Source: Algorimicrobium echini
Lineage (GTDB): Bacteria; Bacteroidota; Bacteroidia; Flavobacteriales; Flavobacteriaceae
Length of the DNA: 64,000 nucleotides
NCBI RefSeq assembly: GCF_900115185.1
Contig: NZ_FOVN01000004.1
Coordinates: forward strand, 226,188 to 290,187
Direction of reading: 5' to 3'
In this document: positions 54,323 to 62,909 of the stretch, in pieces
Numbering within the stretch: position 1 is the stretch's first letter
Layout: every line of letters begins with the position of its first letter
Notes under the pieces: model-generated
What the model was told of the DNA's origin: nothing
What the model saw: the letters and a program-made list of their open reading frames with translations, nothing else
The model's database searches: none
Position numbers and translations under genes: made by a program

Positions 54323-54354
54323 CAAAAGCCTTCAATTTATTGAAGGCTTTTTTT
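54323..54354 (+). terminator. Terminator after rpsA
   Basis: AAAGCCTTCAA (54325-54335), loop, TTGAAGGCTTT (54340-54350), with an A-run before and T-run after. Confidence 0.9.
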
Positions 54355-54444
54355 GTACGTTTATTTTTTCTTTTTAAATATAGAATAACTCTAAAAATAG
54401 TAACAATACTATTCAAACTCCAAATGCTTTGAAGCATAAAAGCG

Positions 54445-54475
54445 TTGTACAAGCAATATTTTTAGTGTAACTTTG
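54445..54475 (+). promoter_or_regulatory. Promoter of pyrR-pyrB
   Basis: TTG (54445-54447), a 20-base spacer and TAACTTTG (54468-54475). Start near 54482, leaving about 19 bases of leader before the pyrR ATG at 54501. Confidence 0.8.
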
Positions 54476-54500
54476 TTTAGCAAATATGTCTGAATAGTCT

Positions 54501-55040
54501 ATGAGTCAAAAAGTGTTACTTAACGCCAAAGAAATTAACATCATTCTTCATCGATTGGCTTGCCAACTTATTGAAAATCATAACGACTTTACGAATACCG
54601 TCTTAATTGGTATTCAACCAAGAGGTAAATTCCTTGCTAACCGTTTAGCAGCCATGTTAAAAGATGACTATAAAATTAAAAATGTCCAATTAGGGCTTTT
54701 AGATATTACCTTTTTTAGAGACGATTTTAGACGCGGCGAAAAAACCCTTGAAGCCAATACCACCGAAATTAATTTTTTAGTTGAAGACAAGAAAATTGTT
54801 TTTATAGATGATGTATTATATACTGGACGAAGCATTCGTTCGGCGCTAACAGCTATACAATCTTTTGGCAGACCTCATGAAATTGAGCTTTTAACATTAA
54901 TAGACAGGCGCTTTAGTAGGCATTTGCCCATTCAACCTAATTATAAAGGTCGGCAAGTTGATGCTATAAATAACGAACGCGTGAAAGTGAATTGGGTAGA
55001 AAATGAAGGAGAAGATGCTGTATACTTGGTAAATAACTAG
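54501..55040 (+). CDS. pyrR: PyrR, pyr regulator/uracil phosphoribosyltransferase family
   Basis: A 179-residue type I phosphoribosyltransferase-fold protein. VFIDDVLYTGRSIRSAL (about 98-114) is the PRPP-binding loop typical of PyrR. In Bacillus, PyrR binds leader RNA and attenuates pyr genes with UMP/UTP as signal, and can have uracil phosphoribosyltransferase activity. No anti-terminator or terminator leader is visible between its promoter and ATG (about 19 bases), so any RNA target would be elsewhere. Followed by pyrB after 72 bases. Confidence 0.88.
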   Translation: MSQKVLLNAKEINIILHRLACQLIENHNDFTNTVLIGIQPRGKFLANRLAAMLKDDYKIKNVQLGLLDITFFRDDFRRGEKTLEANTTEINFLVEDKKIVFIDDVLYTGRSIRSALTAIQSFGRPHEIELLTLIDRRFSRHLPIQPNYKGRQVDAINNERVKVNWVENEGEDAVYLVNN

Positions 55041-55112
55041 AAAAGAGAACAGAATTAAGAGAAAAGCACACAGATTAGATAACTGTAAATTGCTACTGAA
55101 AACTAAAAGAGT

Positions 55113-56042
55113 ATGAGCGAATTAAGTGTCAACCATTTATTAGGAATAAAATATCTTAATAAAGACGATATCAAGCTTATTTTTGAAACGGCCGATCACT
55201 TTAAGGAAGTGATAAACAGACCAATTAAAAAAGTACCTTCGCTAAGAGATATTACAATTGCTAACTTATTTTTTGAAAACTCTACCCGAACTAAATTATC
55301 GTTTGAATTAGCAGAGAAACGATTGTCTGCTGATGTAATAAATTTTTCAGCCTCACAATCATCAGTAAAAAAAGGCGAAACATTAATAGATACCGTGAAC
55401 AACATATTATCCATGAAAGTGGATATGGTTGTTATGCGCCATCCCAATCCTGGCGCAAGCGTATTTCTATCGCAACACGTTAATGCACGTATTATTAATG
55501 CAGGCGATGGAGCACATGAACACCCAACCCAAGCCTTATTAGATTCTTATTCCATACGAGAACGGCTGGGTGAAGTAAAGGGGAAAAAAGTGGTTATTGT
55601 TGGCGATATTTTACACAGCCGTGTAGCTTTATCAAATATTTTTGCTTTACAATTACAAGGTGCAGAAGTTATGGTTTGCGGTCCAAAAACACTCCTGCCA
55701 AAATATATTGATAAATTAGGTGTAAAAGTAGAAACCAATTTATTGAAAGCTTTAAATTGGTGTGATGTTGCTAATATGCTACGTGTTCAGAATGAACGGA
55801 TGGAAGTTAATTATTTTCCATCAACTAGAGAGTATACCCAACAATATGGCGTAACTATGGATGTTCTTAATAGTTTAAAAAAGGAAATTACTATTATGCA
55901 CCCTGGACCTATAAATCGCGGTGTAGAAATTACCAGTGAAGTGGCAGATTCTAACCAGGCCATTATTTTAAATCAAGTTGAAAATGGTGTAGCAGTAAGA
56001 ATGGCAATTATTTATTTACTAGCATCCAAAATAAAACAATAA
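55113..56042 (+). CDS. pyrB: Aspartate carbamoyltransferase catalytic subunit
   Basis: A 309-residue enzyme for the committed step of pyrimidine synthesis. FENSTRTKLSFE (54-65) is the carbamoyl-phosphate loop, HPTQALLDS and MHPGPINRG are also present. Length fits class B/C catalytic chains; no pyrI regulatory chain follows. It is the second gene of the operon with pyrR; its stop overlaps a small gene start region, with 4 bases between. Confidence 0.95.
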   Translation: MSELSVNHLLGIKYLNKDDIKLIFETADHFKEVINRPIKKVPSLRDITIANLFFENSTRTKLSFELAEKRLSADVINFSASQSSVKKGETLIDTVNNILSMKVDMVVMRHPNPGASVFLSQHVNARIINAGDGAHEHPTQALLDSYSIRERLGEVKGKKVVIVGDILHSRVALSNIFALQLQGAEVMVCGPKTLLPKYIDKLGVKVETNLLKALNWCDVANMLRVQNERMEVNYFPSTREYTQQYGVTMDVLNSLKKEITIMHPGPINRGVEITSEVADSNQAIILNQVENGVAVRMAIIYLLASKIKQ

Positions 56043-56046
56043 ATGT

Positions 56047-56379
56047 ATGATTTTTAATAAAGAAGAAAACACAACCATTATTACCCAAGAGAAAGCTTCG
56101 GTAATAGAACTAGTAAAAAAAATTGATGTACTTTACGAACGCTTTAAAAACGATAATATTATCGTTAATTTAAGTTCTTTAAAGCCGGTTACATTACAAG
56201 ATATTGTAGAATTTCTTCAACTATCTAATAAGCATAGAAAAGCAAAACAATCCTTTGTTATTGTTACGAATCAAGCAAATTTAGATGAAATGCCAGACGA
56301 ATTGGTAGTAGTTCCTACCGTTAAAGAAGCGCATGATATTATCGAAATGGAAGAAATGGAACGTGATTTAGGTTTATAA
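56047..56379 (+). CDS. Small STAS-like protein upstream of rnz
   Basis: A 110-residue soluble protein with alternating strands and helices: NIIVNLSSLKP then a long helix, then FVIVTNQANL and VVVPTVKEAHDIIEM. The layout suggests a STAS/anti-sigma-antagonist fold, but no serine phosphorylation motif is identified. It is 4 bases after pyrB and 80 bases before rnz. In databases this protein is often given an RNase Z name by association; that is not supported by its sequence, which lacks the metal motif. Confidence 0.65.
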   Translation: MIFNKEENTTIITQEKASVIELVKKIDVLYERFKNDNIIVNLSSLKPVTLQDIVEFLQLSNKHRKAKQSFVIVTNQANLDEMPDELVVVPTVKEAHDIIEMEEMERDLGL

Positions 56380-56459
56380 AAAAGTTTGTTGTTATGTCGT
56401 ATGGAGTTAAGCTGTCTGAACTCTTAAAAGACTTAACAACTTAACGACAAATAACAAAA

Positions 56460-57365
56460 ATGAAGCTTACCATTTTAGGCTGTTTTAGTGCCACACCAAG
56501 AACGGATACCAATCCAACGTCTCAAGTTCTTGAAATAAACAATCATTTGTTTCTTATAGATTGTGGTGAAGGAACACAAGTAGAATTACGACGGAACAAA
56601 ATTAAGTTTGCCAGAATAAAACATATTTTTATTTCGCATTTACATGGTGATCATTTTTTTGGACTTGTTGGATTAATTTCTACTTTTCGACTTTTAACAC
56701 GTGAAACGGAACTACATATATACGGACCAAAAGGCTTAAAAGATATTATAACACTTCAAATGAAGTTGTCAGAGTCATGGACAAATTATCCACTCATTTT
56801 CCATGAACTAACATCAAAACATTCCGAGCTTATTTTTGAAGATGAAAAAGTGGAAGTCTACACCATACCTTTAGATCATCGAGTTTATACCAATGGTTTT
56901 TTATTTAAGGAAAAACCAGGAGATCGTAATCTAGATATGAATGCGGTTTTAAATGCGGATATTGATGTCGCTTACTACCGAAAAATTAAACAAGGTTTTG
57001 ATGTAGAAAATAAACAAGGTGTTAAAATTCCTAATCATCAAGTTACAAAAGATCCAAGTAAACCTAAAAGCTATGCGTTCTGTAGTGACACTGCTTATTC
57101 TGAAGCCATTATACCAGTAATAAAACATGTTGATTTACTATATCATGAATCCACATTTTTAGAAAAACATGAAAAATTAGCTGCACCAACCAAGCATAGT
57201 ACGGCCAAGCAAGCTGCTAGAATTGCTAAACAGGCAGAAGTTGGTATGTTGCTTTTAGGACATTATTCCACGCGCTACGATAATTTAAAAGAGTTTAAAT
57301 CTGAAGCTGAAACGATATTTAAATCTGTAGAACTAGCTAGAGATGGTAAAGAAATTACGTTTTAA
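56460..57365 (+). CDS. rnz: Ribonuclease Z
   Basis: A 301-residue metallo-beta-lactamase-fold RNase Z that trims tRNA 3' ends. The zinc motif SHLHGDHFFG contains H60, H62, D64 and H65. The later residues, DTAYSE and HSTAKQAARIAK, supply D and H ligands. Length is typical of short RNase Z (about 300). It overlaps the convergent gene at 57355 by 11 bases. It follows the small STAS-like gene. Confidence 0.93.
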   Translation: MKLTILGCFSATPRTDTNPTSQVLEINNHLFLIDCGEGTQVELRRNKIKFARIKHIFISHLHGDHFFGLVGLISTFRLLTRETELHIYGPKGLKDIITLQMKLSESWTNYPLIFHELTSKHSELIFEDEKVEVYTIPLDHRVYTNGFLFKEKPGDRNLDMNAVLNADIDVAYYRKIKQGFDVENKQGVKIPNHQVTKDPSKPKSYAFCSDTAYSEAIIPVIKHVDLLYHESTFLEKHEKLAAPTKHSTAKQAARIAKQAEVGMLLLGHYSTRYDNLKEFKSEAETIFKSVELARDGKEITF

Positions 57366-57771
57366 ACTCTTTTAAATTTTGCATCCAAAAAATAGCTTCT
57401 TCAAGACTGGAGCAGCGTTTAATACTATTGGTAGAAAACTGCTTCTCTAATGTTGCATTTCGATAGCCAAAGTCATCGTAGATTACAATAGCAGATGCAA
57501 TAACAAACCCGTATTCCTTATTAAATTTATGCCATAAATTAGGATCTATGGAGTAGTGGTTTATACGATTTGTAATGTGTCCTATTTTTAAATGTGGTCC
57601 ATAAAAATCAATCAAATAATCTGATATTTCTTTAATTTTTGGCCAATCGAAATGAATTTCTTCGGTGTGTTCAGCAATTATATAATTATCAAAAAGGTAA
57701 TAAGTGCCAAAAGGGAACACTACTTTATGATGTTTTAATTGGGTGAAATAAATACTATTTTCAAATTTCAT
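57355..57771 (-). CDS. STAS/SEC14-like protein of unknown function
   Basis: A 138-residue protein. It has a beta-rich N-terminus (VVFPFGTYYLFDNYIIAEHTEE) and alternating alpha/beta segments after it (GHITNRINHYSIDPNLW, FVIASAIVIYDDFGYRN), like the SpoIIAA/STAS-like proteins of Flavobacteriaceae. No clear active-site motif. Reads away from pdxH, and its 3' end overlaps the rnz 3' end. Confidence 0.6.
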   Translation of the reverse strand: MKFENSIYFTQLKHHKVVFPFGTYYLFDNYIIAEHTEEIHFDWPKIKEISDYLIDFYGPHLKIGHITNRINHYSIDPNLWHKFNKEYGFVIASAIVIYDDFGYRNATLEKQFSTNSIKRCSSLEEAIFWMQNLKEFKT

Positions 57772-57820
57772 TCTGTCAAATAATGCTTAAATTTAGGGCG
57801 AATTATGCATATATTACACA

Positions 57821-57852
57821 CAAATGTAATAAAAAAATAATGACAATCTCAA
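57821..57852 (-). promoter_or_regulatory. Putative promoter for the STAS-like gene, overlapping the pdxH start
   Basis: On the minus strand TTG (57852-57850), 21-base spacer and TACATTTG (57828-57821) match the consensus. It overlaps the proposed pdxH start, so the two genes might compete for polymerase. Confidence 0.5.
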
Positions 57853-58499
57853 TGGACAGAGACTTAAGTAATTACAGAAAAACCTACAATAAAGGGGAAC
57901 TTTTATTAGAGGATACACCCGAAAACCCTTTAGAGCTTTTTAAAAAATGGTTTCACGAGGTAGACACGTATTTTGAAGAAGACGAAACCAACGCCATGAC
58001 CATTTCAACTATAGGCTTAGATGGATTTCCAAAAAATCGCGTGGTGCTATTAAAACGTTTTACCTATGAAGGTTTTATTTTTTTTACCAATTATGAAAGT
58101 GAAAAAGGTCAAGCTATAGCTAAAAACCCTAATGTCTGTTTGTCATTTTTTTGGCATGGCGCAGAGCGTCAAATTATTATTAAAGGCACTGCAGAAAAAT
58201 TAGCCGAAAATTTAAGTGATGGTTATTTTGAATCAAGGCCAAGAGGAAGTCAATTGGGAGCTATTGCATCAAATCAAAGTTCTGTTGTTAAAGATAGAAA
58301 ACAATTGGAGACAGATTTACGGAATTTGGAAATACAATATGAAGGTAAAGAAATACCAAGACCCGATTTTTGGGGTGGATATTTAGTCAGACCAGTTTCT
58401 ATAGAGTTTTGGCAAGGACGCCCAAATAGATTACATGATCGGATTCATTATCAGTTAGATGCAACATATAATTGGATTAAAAATCGATTATCACCATGA
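57852..58499 (+). CDS. pdxH: Pyridoxamine 5'-phosphate oxidase
   Basis: A 215-residue FMN enzyme that makes pyridoxal 5'-phosphate. Features include NRVVLLKRFTYEGFIFFTNYES in the FMN region (key residues R, K and the FFTN motif), LSFFWHGAERQIIIKG, and the ending RPNRLHDRIHYQL...WIKNRLSP that is typical. The frame is open up to 57783, with an ATG at 57840 as well; 57852 (MDRDLSNYRKTY) is closest to homologues as I remember them. Downstream is a repeat-rich 164-base gap. Confidence 0.93.
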   Translation: MDRDLSNYRKTYNKGELLLEDTPENPLELFKKWFHEVDTYFEEDETNAMTISTIGLDGFPKNRVVLLKRFTYEGFIFFTNYESEKGQAIAKNPNVCLSFFWHGAERQIIIKGTAEKLAENLSDGYFESRPRGSQLGAIASNQSSVVKDRKQLETDLRNLEIQYEGKEIPRPDFWGGYLVRPVSIEFWQGRPNRLHDRIHYQLDATYNWIKNRLSP

Positions 58500-58505
58500 T
58501 ATTGA

Positions 58506-58598
58506 CGATGAAATGCATAAATACACACCTTCAAAATGTATTTCATCGATTAAAAACATTAAAAACCGATTAAAAGCACGTTTTTCATCGATTTTAAC
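58506..58598. other. Inverted and direct repeats upstream of the CAP lipoprotein
   Basis: CGATGAAATGCAT (58506-58518) pairs with ATGTATTTCATCG (58536-58548), 13 bp with one G-U pair and a 17-base loop. A second TTTCATCG at 58584-58591 could compete for the same partner. The sequence CGATT followed by A/T recurs at 58547, 58567 and 58590, roughly two DNA turns apart. The pattern could be an operator array or a switching hairpin; it is not explained by a U-tract. Confidence 0.45.
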
Positions 58599-58663
58599 AT
58601 TTTGTTAACAGTTGTTTAGAAAAAGGATTCTATTTTTATAATCCCAAATCTAAATAACCTACA

Positions 58664-59161
58664 ATGAAAAAGTTTACTTTACTACCAGTCATGGTATTAT
58701 TAGTCATGTTTATGACTTCTTGTTCTTCAGATCCAATAGAGGACAAAGCAGCAGAAATTAATACAGAGAATTTAGTTGTTCCAGAAACCAAAACCATTGA
58801 AATTGAGATTATGGAATTAATTAATGATTACCGTTTATCTAAAGGATTAAATCCCTTGGATAATGTAGGGATTATTAAAGCACAAGCTTATAATCATACA
58901 GAATACATGATTACGTATAATAATGTATCTCATGATAATTTTTACCAACGTAAAGCATTTTTAGAGAGTAGTTTGGGTGCACGTGATGTATCAGAAAACG
59001 TTGCTTATGGTTTTACTTCCGCTCAAACGGTTGTAAACGCTTGGTTAAATAGTGCAAGTCATAAAGCAAATATAGAGGGAGATTTTACAGATTTTGACCT
59101 ATCAGCAGATCAAAACGCTGAAGGCGATTGGTATTATACAAACATATTTGTAAAGAAATAA
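58664..59161 (+). CDS. CAP-domain lipoprotein
   Basis: A 165-residue predicted lipoprotein (VMFMTSC, cysteine near residue 20) with a CAP (SCP/PR-1) domain. IMELINDYRLSKGLNPL, HTEYMI, NNVSHDNFYQR, SENVAYGF and AWLNSASHKANI cover the four signature blocks and the histidine-glutamate cavity. Function in bacteria is unclear. Upstream is the repeat cluster at 58506-58598, and a terminator follows at 59191. Confidence 0.87.
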   Translation: MKKFTLLPVMVLLVMFMTSCSSDPIEDKAAEINTENLVVPETKTIEIEIMELINDYRLSKGLNPLDNVGIIKAQAYNHTEYMITYNNVSHDNFYQRKAFLESSLGARDVSENVAYGFTSAQTVVNAWLNSASHKANIEGDFTDFDLSADQNAEGDWYYTNIFVKK

Positions 59162-59190
59162 ATAAGAATTTATTTAGATTATTTTTATAA

Positions 59191-59229
59191 AAAAAACTAC
59201 CACTTGGGTTACCAAGTTGGTAGTTTTTT
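59191..59229 (+). terminator. Terminator after the CAP gene
   Basis: ACTACC (59196-59201) with GGTAGT (59219-59224), and CTTGG (59203-59207) with CCAAG (59212-59216), loop GTTA, and a run of six T after. It also faces the convergent gene at 59251. Confidence 0.85.
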
Positions 59230-59250
59230 GTTTGCTATAGATTCTTTACT

Positions 59251-59823
59251 TTAAAAACGATAGCCTAGACGTAAATGAAGGTTAAGTGCTAGATCGGCTT
59301 CATTATCAAAAGAGATGTTTGTAGGATTAAAAAAATGAATATAACCAATACCAATTCCGGTTTCATAATTAAAATGTTTTCCAATTTGACGTCTAATTCC
59401 CCAAGTTGGGACAATAGAAAAATCACTTATAAAATTGACATTGTCATAGTTAGAAGCAACAATTAGGTCGGGATGGTAAGTTGTTTTTAAAGCAATGAAA
59501 TTTCCGCTGTTACCTGAAATATTTCGGGACTTTTTAACACGCTTATTTAGATTATAATACCAACGTGGTTCTAAAGTGATGGCAGGAACTAGAAAATATC
59601 CCGTTTTAGAATAATTAGCACCATCAAAAATACCGGCATCCAAACCTATTTCAGTTCTTAATGCTATACTATTACTTAACCTAGCTTCATGGTTAGCCCA
59701 GATGCCCAAGAAACCAGTTTGTATACCAAAAACAGATTTTTCAACACTAGCCGAAGTTGTTTGTGCTTGAGCTGAATAGTAAATACAGAATACAAGAAAT
59801 GCGCGTACTAAATTATGTTTCAT
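59251..59823 (-). CDS. Exported outer-membrane-like protein
   Basis: A 190-residue protein with a signal peptide (YSAQAQTT). The body is beta-strand-rich with aromatic residues near strand ends (ALNLHLRLGYRF at the C-terminus ends in phenylalanine), typical of a small outer-membrane barrel. Family not assigned. Convergent with the CAP gene, and 217 bases downstream of the OmpA gene in minus-strand order. Confidence 0.7.
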   Translation of the reverse strand: MKHNLVRAFLVFCIYYSAQAQTTSASVEKSVFGIQTGFLGIWANHEARLSNSIALRTEIGLDAGIFDGANYSKTGYFLVPAITLEPRWYYNLNKRVKKSRNISGNSGNFIALKTTYHPDLIVASNYDNVNFISDFSIVPTWGIRRQIGKHFNYETGIGIGYIHFFNPTNISFDNEADLALNLHLRLGYRF

Positions 59824-59908
59824 TAGAATTATAAGTAGATTGAGATTTTTTTTTTAGGAGATAAATTTACTCTAATTAACTCATTAAATCATATCTATTT
59901 GAAAATTT

Positions 59909-59936
59909 AAAAGCCACTCCAAATGGAGTGGCTTTT
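59909..59936 (-). terminator. Terminator of the T9SS/OmpA operon
   Basis: AAAAGCCACTCC pairs with GGAGTGGCTTTT over 12 bp with the loop AAAT. On the minus strand the U-rich run follows the stem. It sits downstream of the OmpA gene, which ends at 60041. Confidence 0.8.
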
Positions 59937-60040
59937 GAGTTAATAAGATTATTGTTAGGAAGGTTTTAATGATGTGTAAGCATATTAAATCAATTCGCTA
60001 ATCTTTATTAACTACGTATTTTAATTAAATATAAATTTCG

Positions 60041-61957
60041 TTATTCTGAATCTTTAAGGATAATAAATTTTGAACGTCTGTTTTCCTGGTGTTCTTCAGC
60101 AGTACATTTTACGCCATTAGAGCATTTGTTTACTAGTCTTGTTTCGCCATAACCAATAGCACTTTCTATACGTTCGTTAGAAATACCTCTTGAGTATAAA
60201 TATTCTTGAGTAGATTTAGCGCGTCTGTCCGAGAGTTTTAGGTTATAATTGTCACCACCACGACTATCTGTGTGAGATTCAATTTTAATAACCATATTTG
60301 GGTGAGCTCGCATAACAGAAACAATGTTTTCTAACTCATAAGCTGCATCTGCTCTAATTCCCCATTTATCAAAATCAAAGAAAATTGGGTTAATGACAAT
60401 TTCATTATCATTAATTAACGGAATTAAATTCAAGTCCACTACGTGTTCCTCACCTGTAACATCTGTTGTTTCAACATCCTGTAAATCGTCTTTGTAATCT
60501 GCTTTCATTCCTAGCACTTTATACTTTTGACTACAGTCAGCTTCCATTTCGTAAAGGCCATTTTCATCACTCGTTACCTCTTTAACAATTTTACCAGACT
60601 CATCAATTAATTGTACGGTTGCCATTGGAATTGGTGTTAGTAATTTACTATCTCTAACAGTTCCTGTAATCATTTGTTTACATGGTTGTGCCGTAAAGCC
60701 ATAAATATCATCACCGCCTTTTCCGTCTGCGCGGTTAGAAGAGAAATATCCTTTTTGCGTATCACTATCTACAAAGTATGCAAAATCATCAAATCCGCTG
60801 TTGTAAGGTGCTCCCATGTTTTCAACTTCTGCCTCTTCATCTTTTAAAATATTTGTTTTAAAAATATCTAATAAGCCAAGATTTAAATAACCATCAGAAG
60901 AAAAATAGAGTGTACTATCTTTAGCTACAAAAGGAAACATTTCGCGTCCTTCAGTATTTACTTTTGGACCTAAATTTACGGGTGCATCATAAGAATCACC
61001 TCGGATAGCAACTTGATAAATATCAGTTTGTCCAAAGCCTCCTTCACGATCAGAAACAAAATAAAGTATTTTATTATCAGGACTTAAAGTTGGGTGACCC
61101 GTTGAATAGATATCATCATTAAAAGGTAGTTCTACAACCTGATCCCAACTACCATCTTGAGCTTTTGTTGCTTTATAAATTTTAAGATGTGATGTCCCTT
61201 TTTTATCATATACCGGTTTATTCTTCTTATTTACATTATCCCGAGTAAAATACATCGTATTACCATCATTGGTTATAGCTACACTAGCTTCATGAACATC
61301 ATCTCGATCTTTTTCTTTAATATTTATACTAGTTGGATTTGAAATGCTGTCAATATTATTTTCGCTATTGCTGACTTCTGCAGAATAGATATCTAAATAT
61401 GGTTCGTTATTCCATTTGTAAATCTCATTATCGGTATTTCTAGCAGAAGCAAAGTACATGTTGTTATTGTAAACAAAAGCACCAAAATCAGAATATTTTG
61501 AATTTATATCAAGGTTTTTAATTTTAACTTCTACCCCTTGTTTGGATTTTAAAGATTCATAAAGAGCTATATTACTTCCGTCAAGTTCATCGGCACGTCT
61601 ATCATCATTCTGAATGGTTTTAAATTTAACTAACCAATTATCAGCTTCTTCATAATTACCTAAACTACGCTGCGTTTGGATGTATTTGTAGATATATTCA
61701 GGATTAACTTTTTTGTATTTATTTAAGGCTAATTTATACCATATTGCAGCAGATTCCGTATCAGAATTGTTATAGTAACTATCGCCCAAACGTGTTAACA
61801 CATGCTCGCTGCTATCACCTTTTTTTACAGTCTCTTCATATAATTCTGCAGCTTTAACATACGAGTAATTTTCGAAAAATATGTCAGCTACTTTTTTTTG
61901 CGAAAATAGTAACGTACTACTTAATGCAATAAATGTGAATATAATTTTAGTTTTCAT
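60041..61957 (-). CDS. OmpA-family protein with PD40 propeller (PorE-like)
   Basis: A 638-residue exported protein with a signal peptide, TPR-like helices (about 20-140), WD40-like PD40 propeller repeats (about 150-410, for example YFSSDGYLNLGLLDIF), a carboxypeptidase-regulatory-like domain (about 425-510, TGTVRDSKLLTPIPMATV) and a C-terminal OmpA domain (about 525-635, YDFDKW...HTDSRGGDNYNLKLSDRRA) that binds peptidoglycan. This domain order matches PorE, which tethers the T9SS to the cell wall, and related gliding proteins. It follows PorP/SprF by 11 bases and is last of the operon. Confidence 0.9.
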   Translation of the reverse strand: MKTKIIFTFIALSSTLLFSQKKVADIFFENYSYVKAAELYEETVKKGDSSEHVLTRLGDSYYNNSDTESAAIWYKLALNKYKKVNPEYIYKYIQTQRSLGNYEEADNWLVKFKTIQNDDRRADELDGSNIALYESLKSKQGVEVKIKNLDINSKYSDFGAFVYNNNMYFASARNTDNEIYKWNNEPYLDIYSAEVSNSENNIDSISNPTSINIKEKDRDDVHEASVAITNDGNTMYFTRDNVNKKNKPVYDKKGTSHLKIYKATKAQDGSWDQVVELPFNDDIYSTGHPTLSPDNKILYFVSDREGGFGQTDIYQVAIRGDSYDAPVNLGPKVNTEGREMFPFVAKDSTLYFSSDGYLNLGLLDIFKTNILKDEEAEVENMGAPYNSGFDDFAYFVDSDTQKGYFSSNRADGKGGDDIYGFTAQPCKQMITGTVRDSKLLTPIPMATVQLIDESGKIVKEVTSDENGLYEMEADCSQKYKVLGMKADYKDDLQDVETTDVTGEEHVVDLNLIPLINDNEIVINPIFFDFDKWGIRADAAYELENIVSVMRAHPNMVIKIESHTDSRGGDNYNLKLSDRRAKSTQEYLYSRGISNERIESAIGYGETRLVNKCSNGVKCTAEEHQENRRSKFIILKDSE

Positions 61958-61968
61958 ACGATTATATT

Positions 61969-62898
61969 TTAGAAGTATCTAGGTGATTTAATTCGTTTTG
62001 TTTTAAATAATTCAAACATGACTAATATTTCATGGGTACCTCCCGTATAGTCAATTAAGTCAGATAATGGGTATTCATATGCGTAACCAATACGTAATTG
62101 TTTTGATACTTGAAAATCTACAATCCCAGCTAATGCTGATGTTTGGTTATCAATTCGGTAACCTCCACCAGCCCAAAATTTCTCATAGAATAAGAAATTG
62201 GCAGTAATATCAAAAGAGAGTGGTGCACCATTGGTTGCCTTTAAAAGGAATGCAGGTTTTAATTTCGTGTTTTCACTTAAGGTGAATACGTAACCACCCG
62301 TAAAATAATAACTAACACGTTCTAAAGCAGCATAATCTTGGCCAACCCCATTTTCATCATTATAATCATTTGTAAGAATTCGTGGCGTTGACAAACCTAA
62401 ATACCATTTAGCAGAATGCCAATAAATACCAGCACCAATATTTGGAGACCAACGATCGTCAATACCATAAATACTTGGGTCATTTCCAGAAATATCAGCA
62501 GCATTTCTATCTAATGTATAGCTTGTAAAACCAGCTTTTACACCAAATGCTAATTCAGTTTTTTGACCTGTTTGAATTGTATATGAAAAATCACCGTATA
62601 GATACGAGAAACGTTCATCCCCTAATTTATCATTAATAAAAGATAGTCCTAAACCAATTTTATCATTTCTTAAAGGGGAATGTACTGATAAGGTTTGTGT
62701 AATTGGTCCACCATCAAAGCCAACCCATTGACTTCTATGTAAACCAACAACACTTAAAGTTTCTCTACTTCCTGCATATGCAGGGTTTATAGATATGGTA
62801 TTGTACATATACTGCGTAAACTGTGGTAATTGTTGTGCAATTCCAACCGTACAACTTAATAATGCAAATGCAATTATATACTGTTTTATAAGTTTCAT
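61969..62898 (-). CDS. Type IX secretion membrane protein, PorP/SprF family
   Basis: A 309-residue exported outer-membrane protein with a signal peptide (VGIAQQ, near residue 22) and the characteristic QLPQFTQYMYNTISINPAYAGSR start. The rest is a barrel with strands rich in Gly, Tyr and Phe. SprF is the partner of the SprB adhesin in Flavobacterium johnsoniae, moving it through the T9SS; here the SprB-like partner is the upstream gene. It is 11 bases before OmpA and 11 after the adhesin-like gene. Confidence 0.92.
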   Translation of the reverse strand: MKLIKQYIIAFALLSCTVGIAQQLPQFTQYMYNTISINPAYAGSRETLSVVGLHRSQWVGFDGGPITQTLSVHSPLRNDKIGLGLSFINDKLGDERFSYLYGDFSYTIQTGQKTELAFGVKAGFTSYTLDRNAADISGNDPSIYGIDDRWSPNIGAGIYWHSAKWYLGLSTPRILTNDYNDENGVGQDYAALERVSYYFTGGYVFTLSENTKLKPAFLLKATNGAPLSFDITANFLFYEKFWAGGGYRIDNQTSALAGIVDFQVSKQLRIGYAYEYPLSDLIDYTGGTHEILVMFELFKTKRIKSPRYF

Positions 62899-62909
62899 AG
62901 GTTAAATTT

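Noticed and set aside
58500..58663. CRISPR-like array
   Set aside because: The repeats are very short (5-8 bases), unequally spaced and lack spacers of constant length; no cas genes are present.
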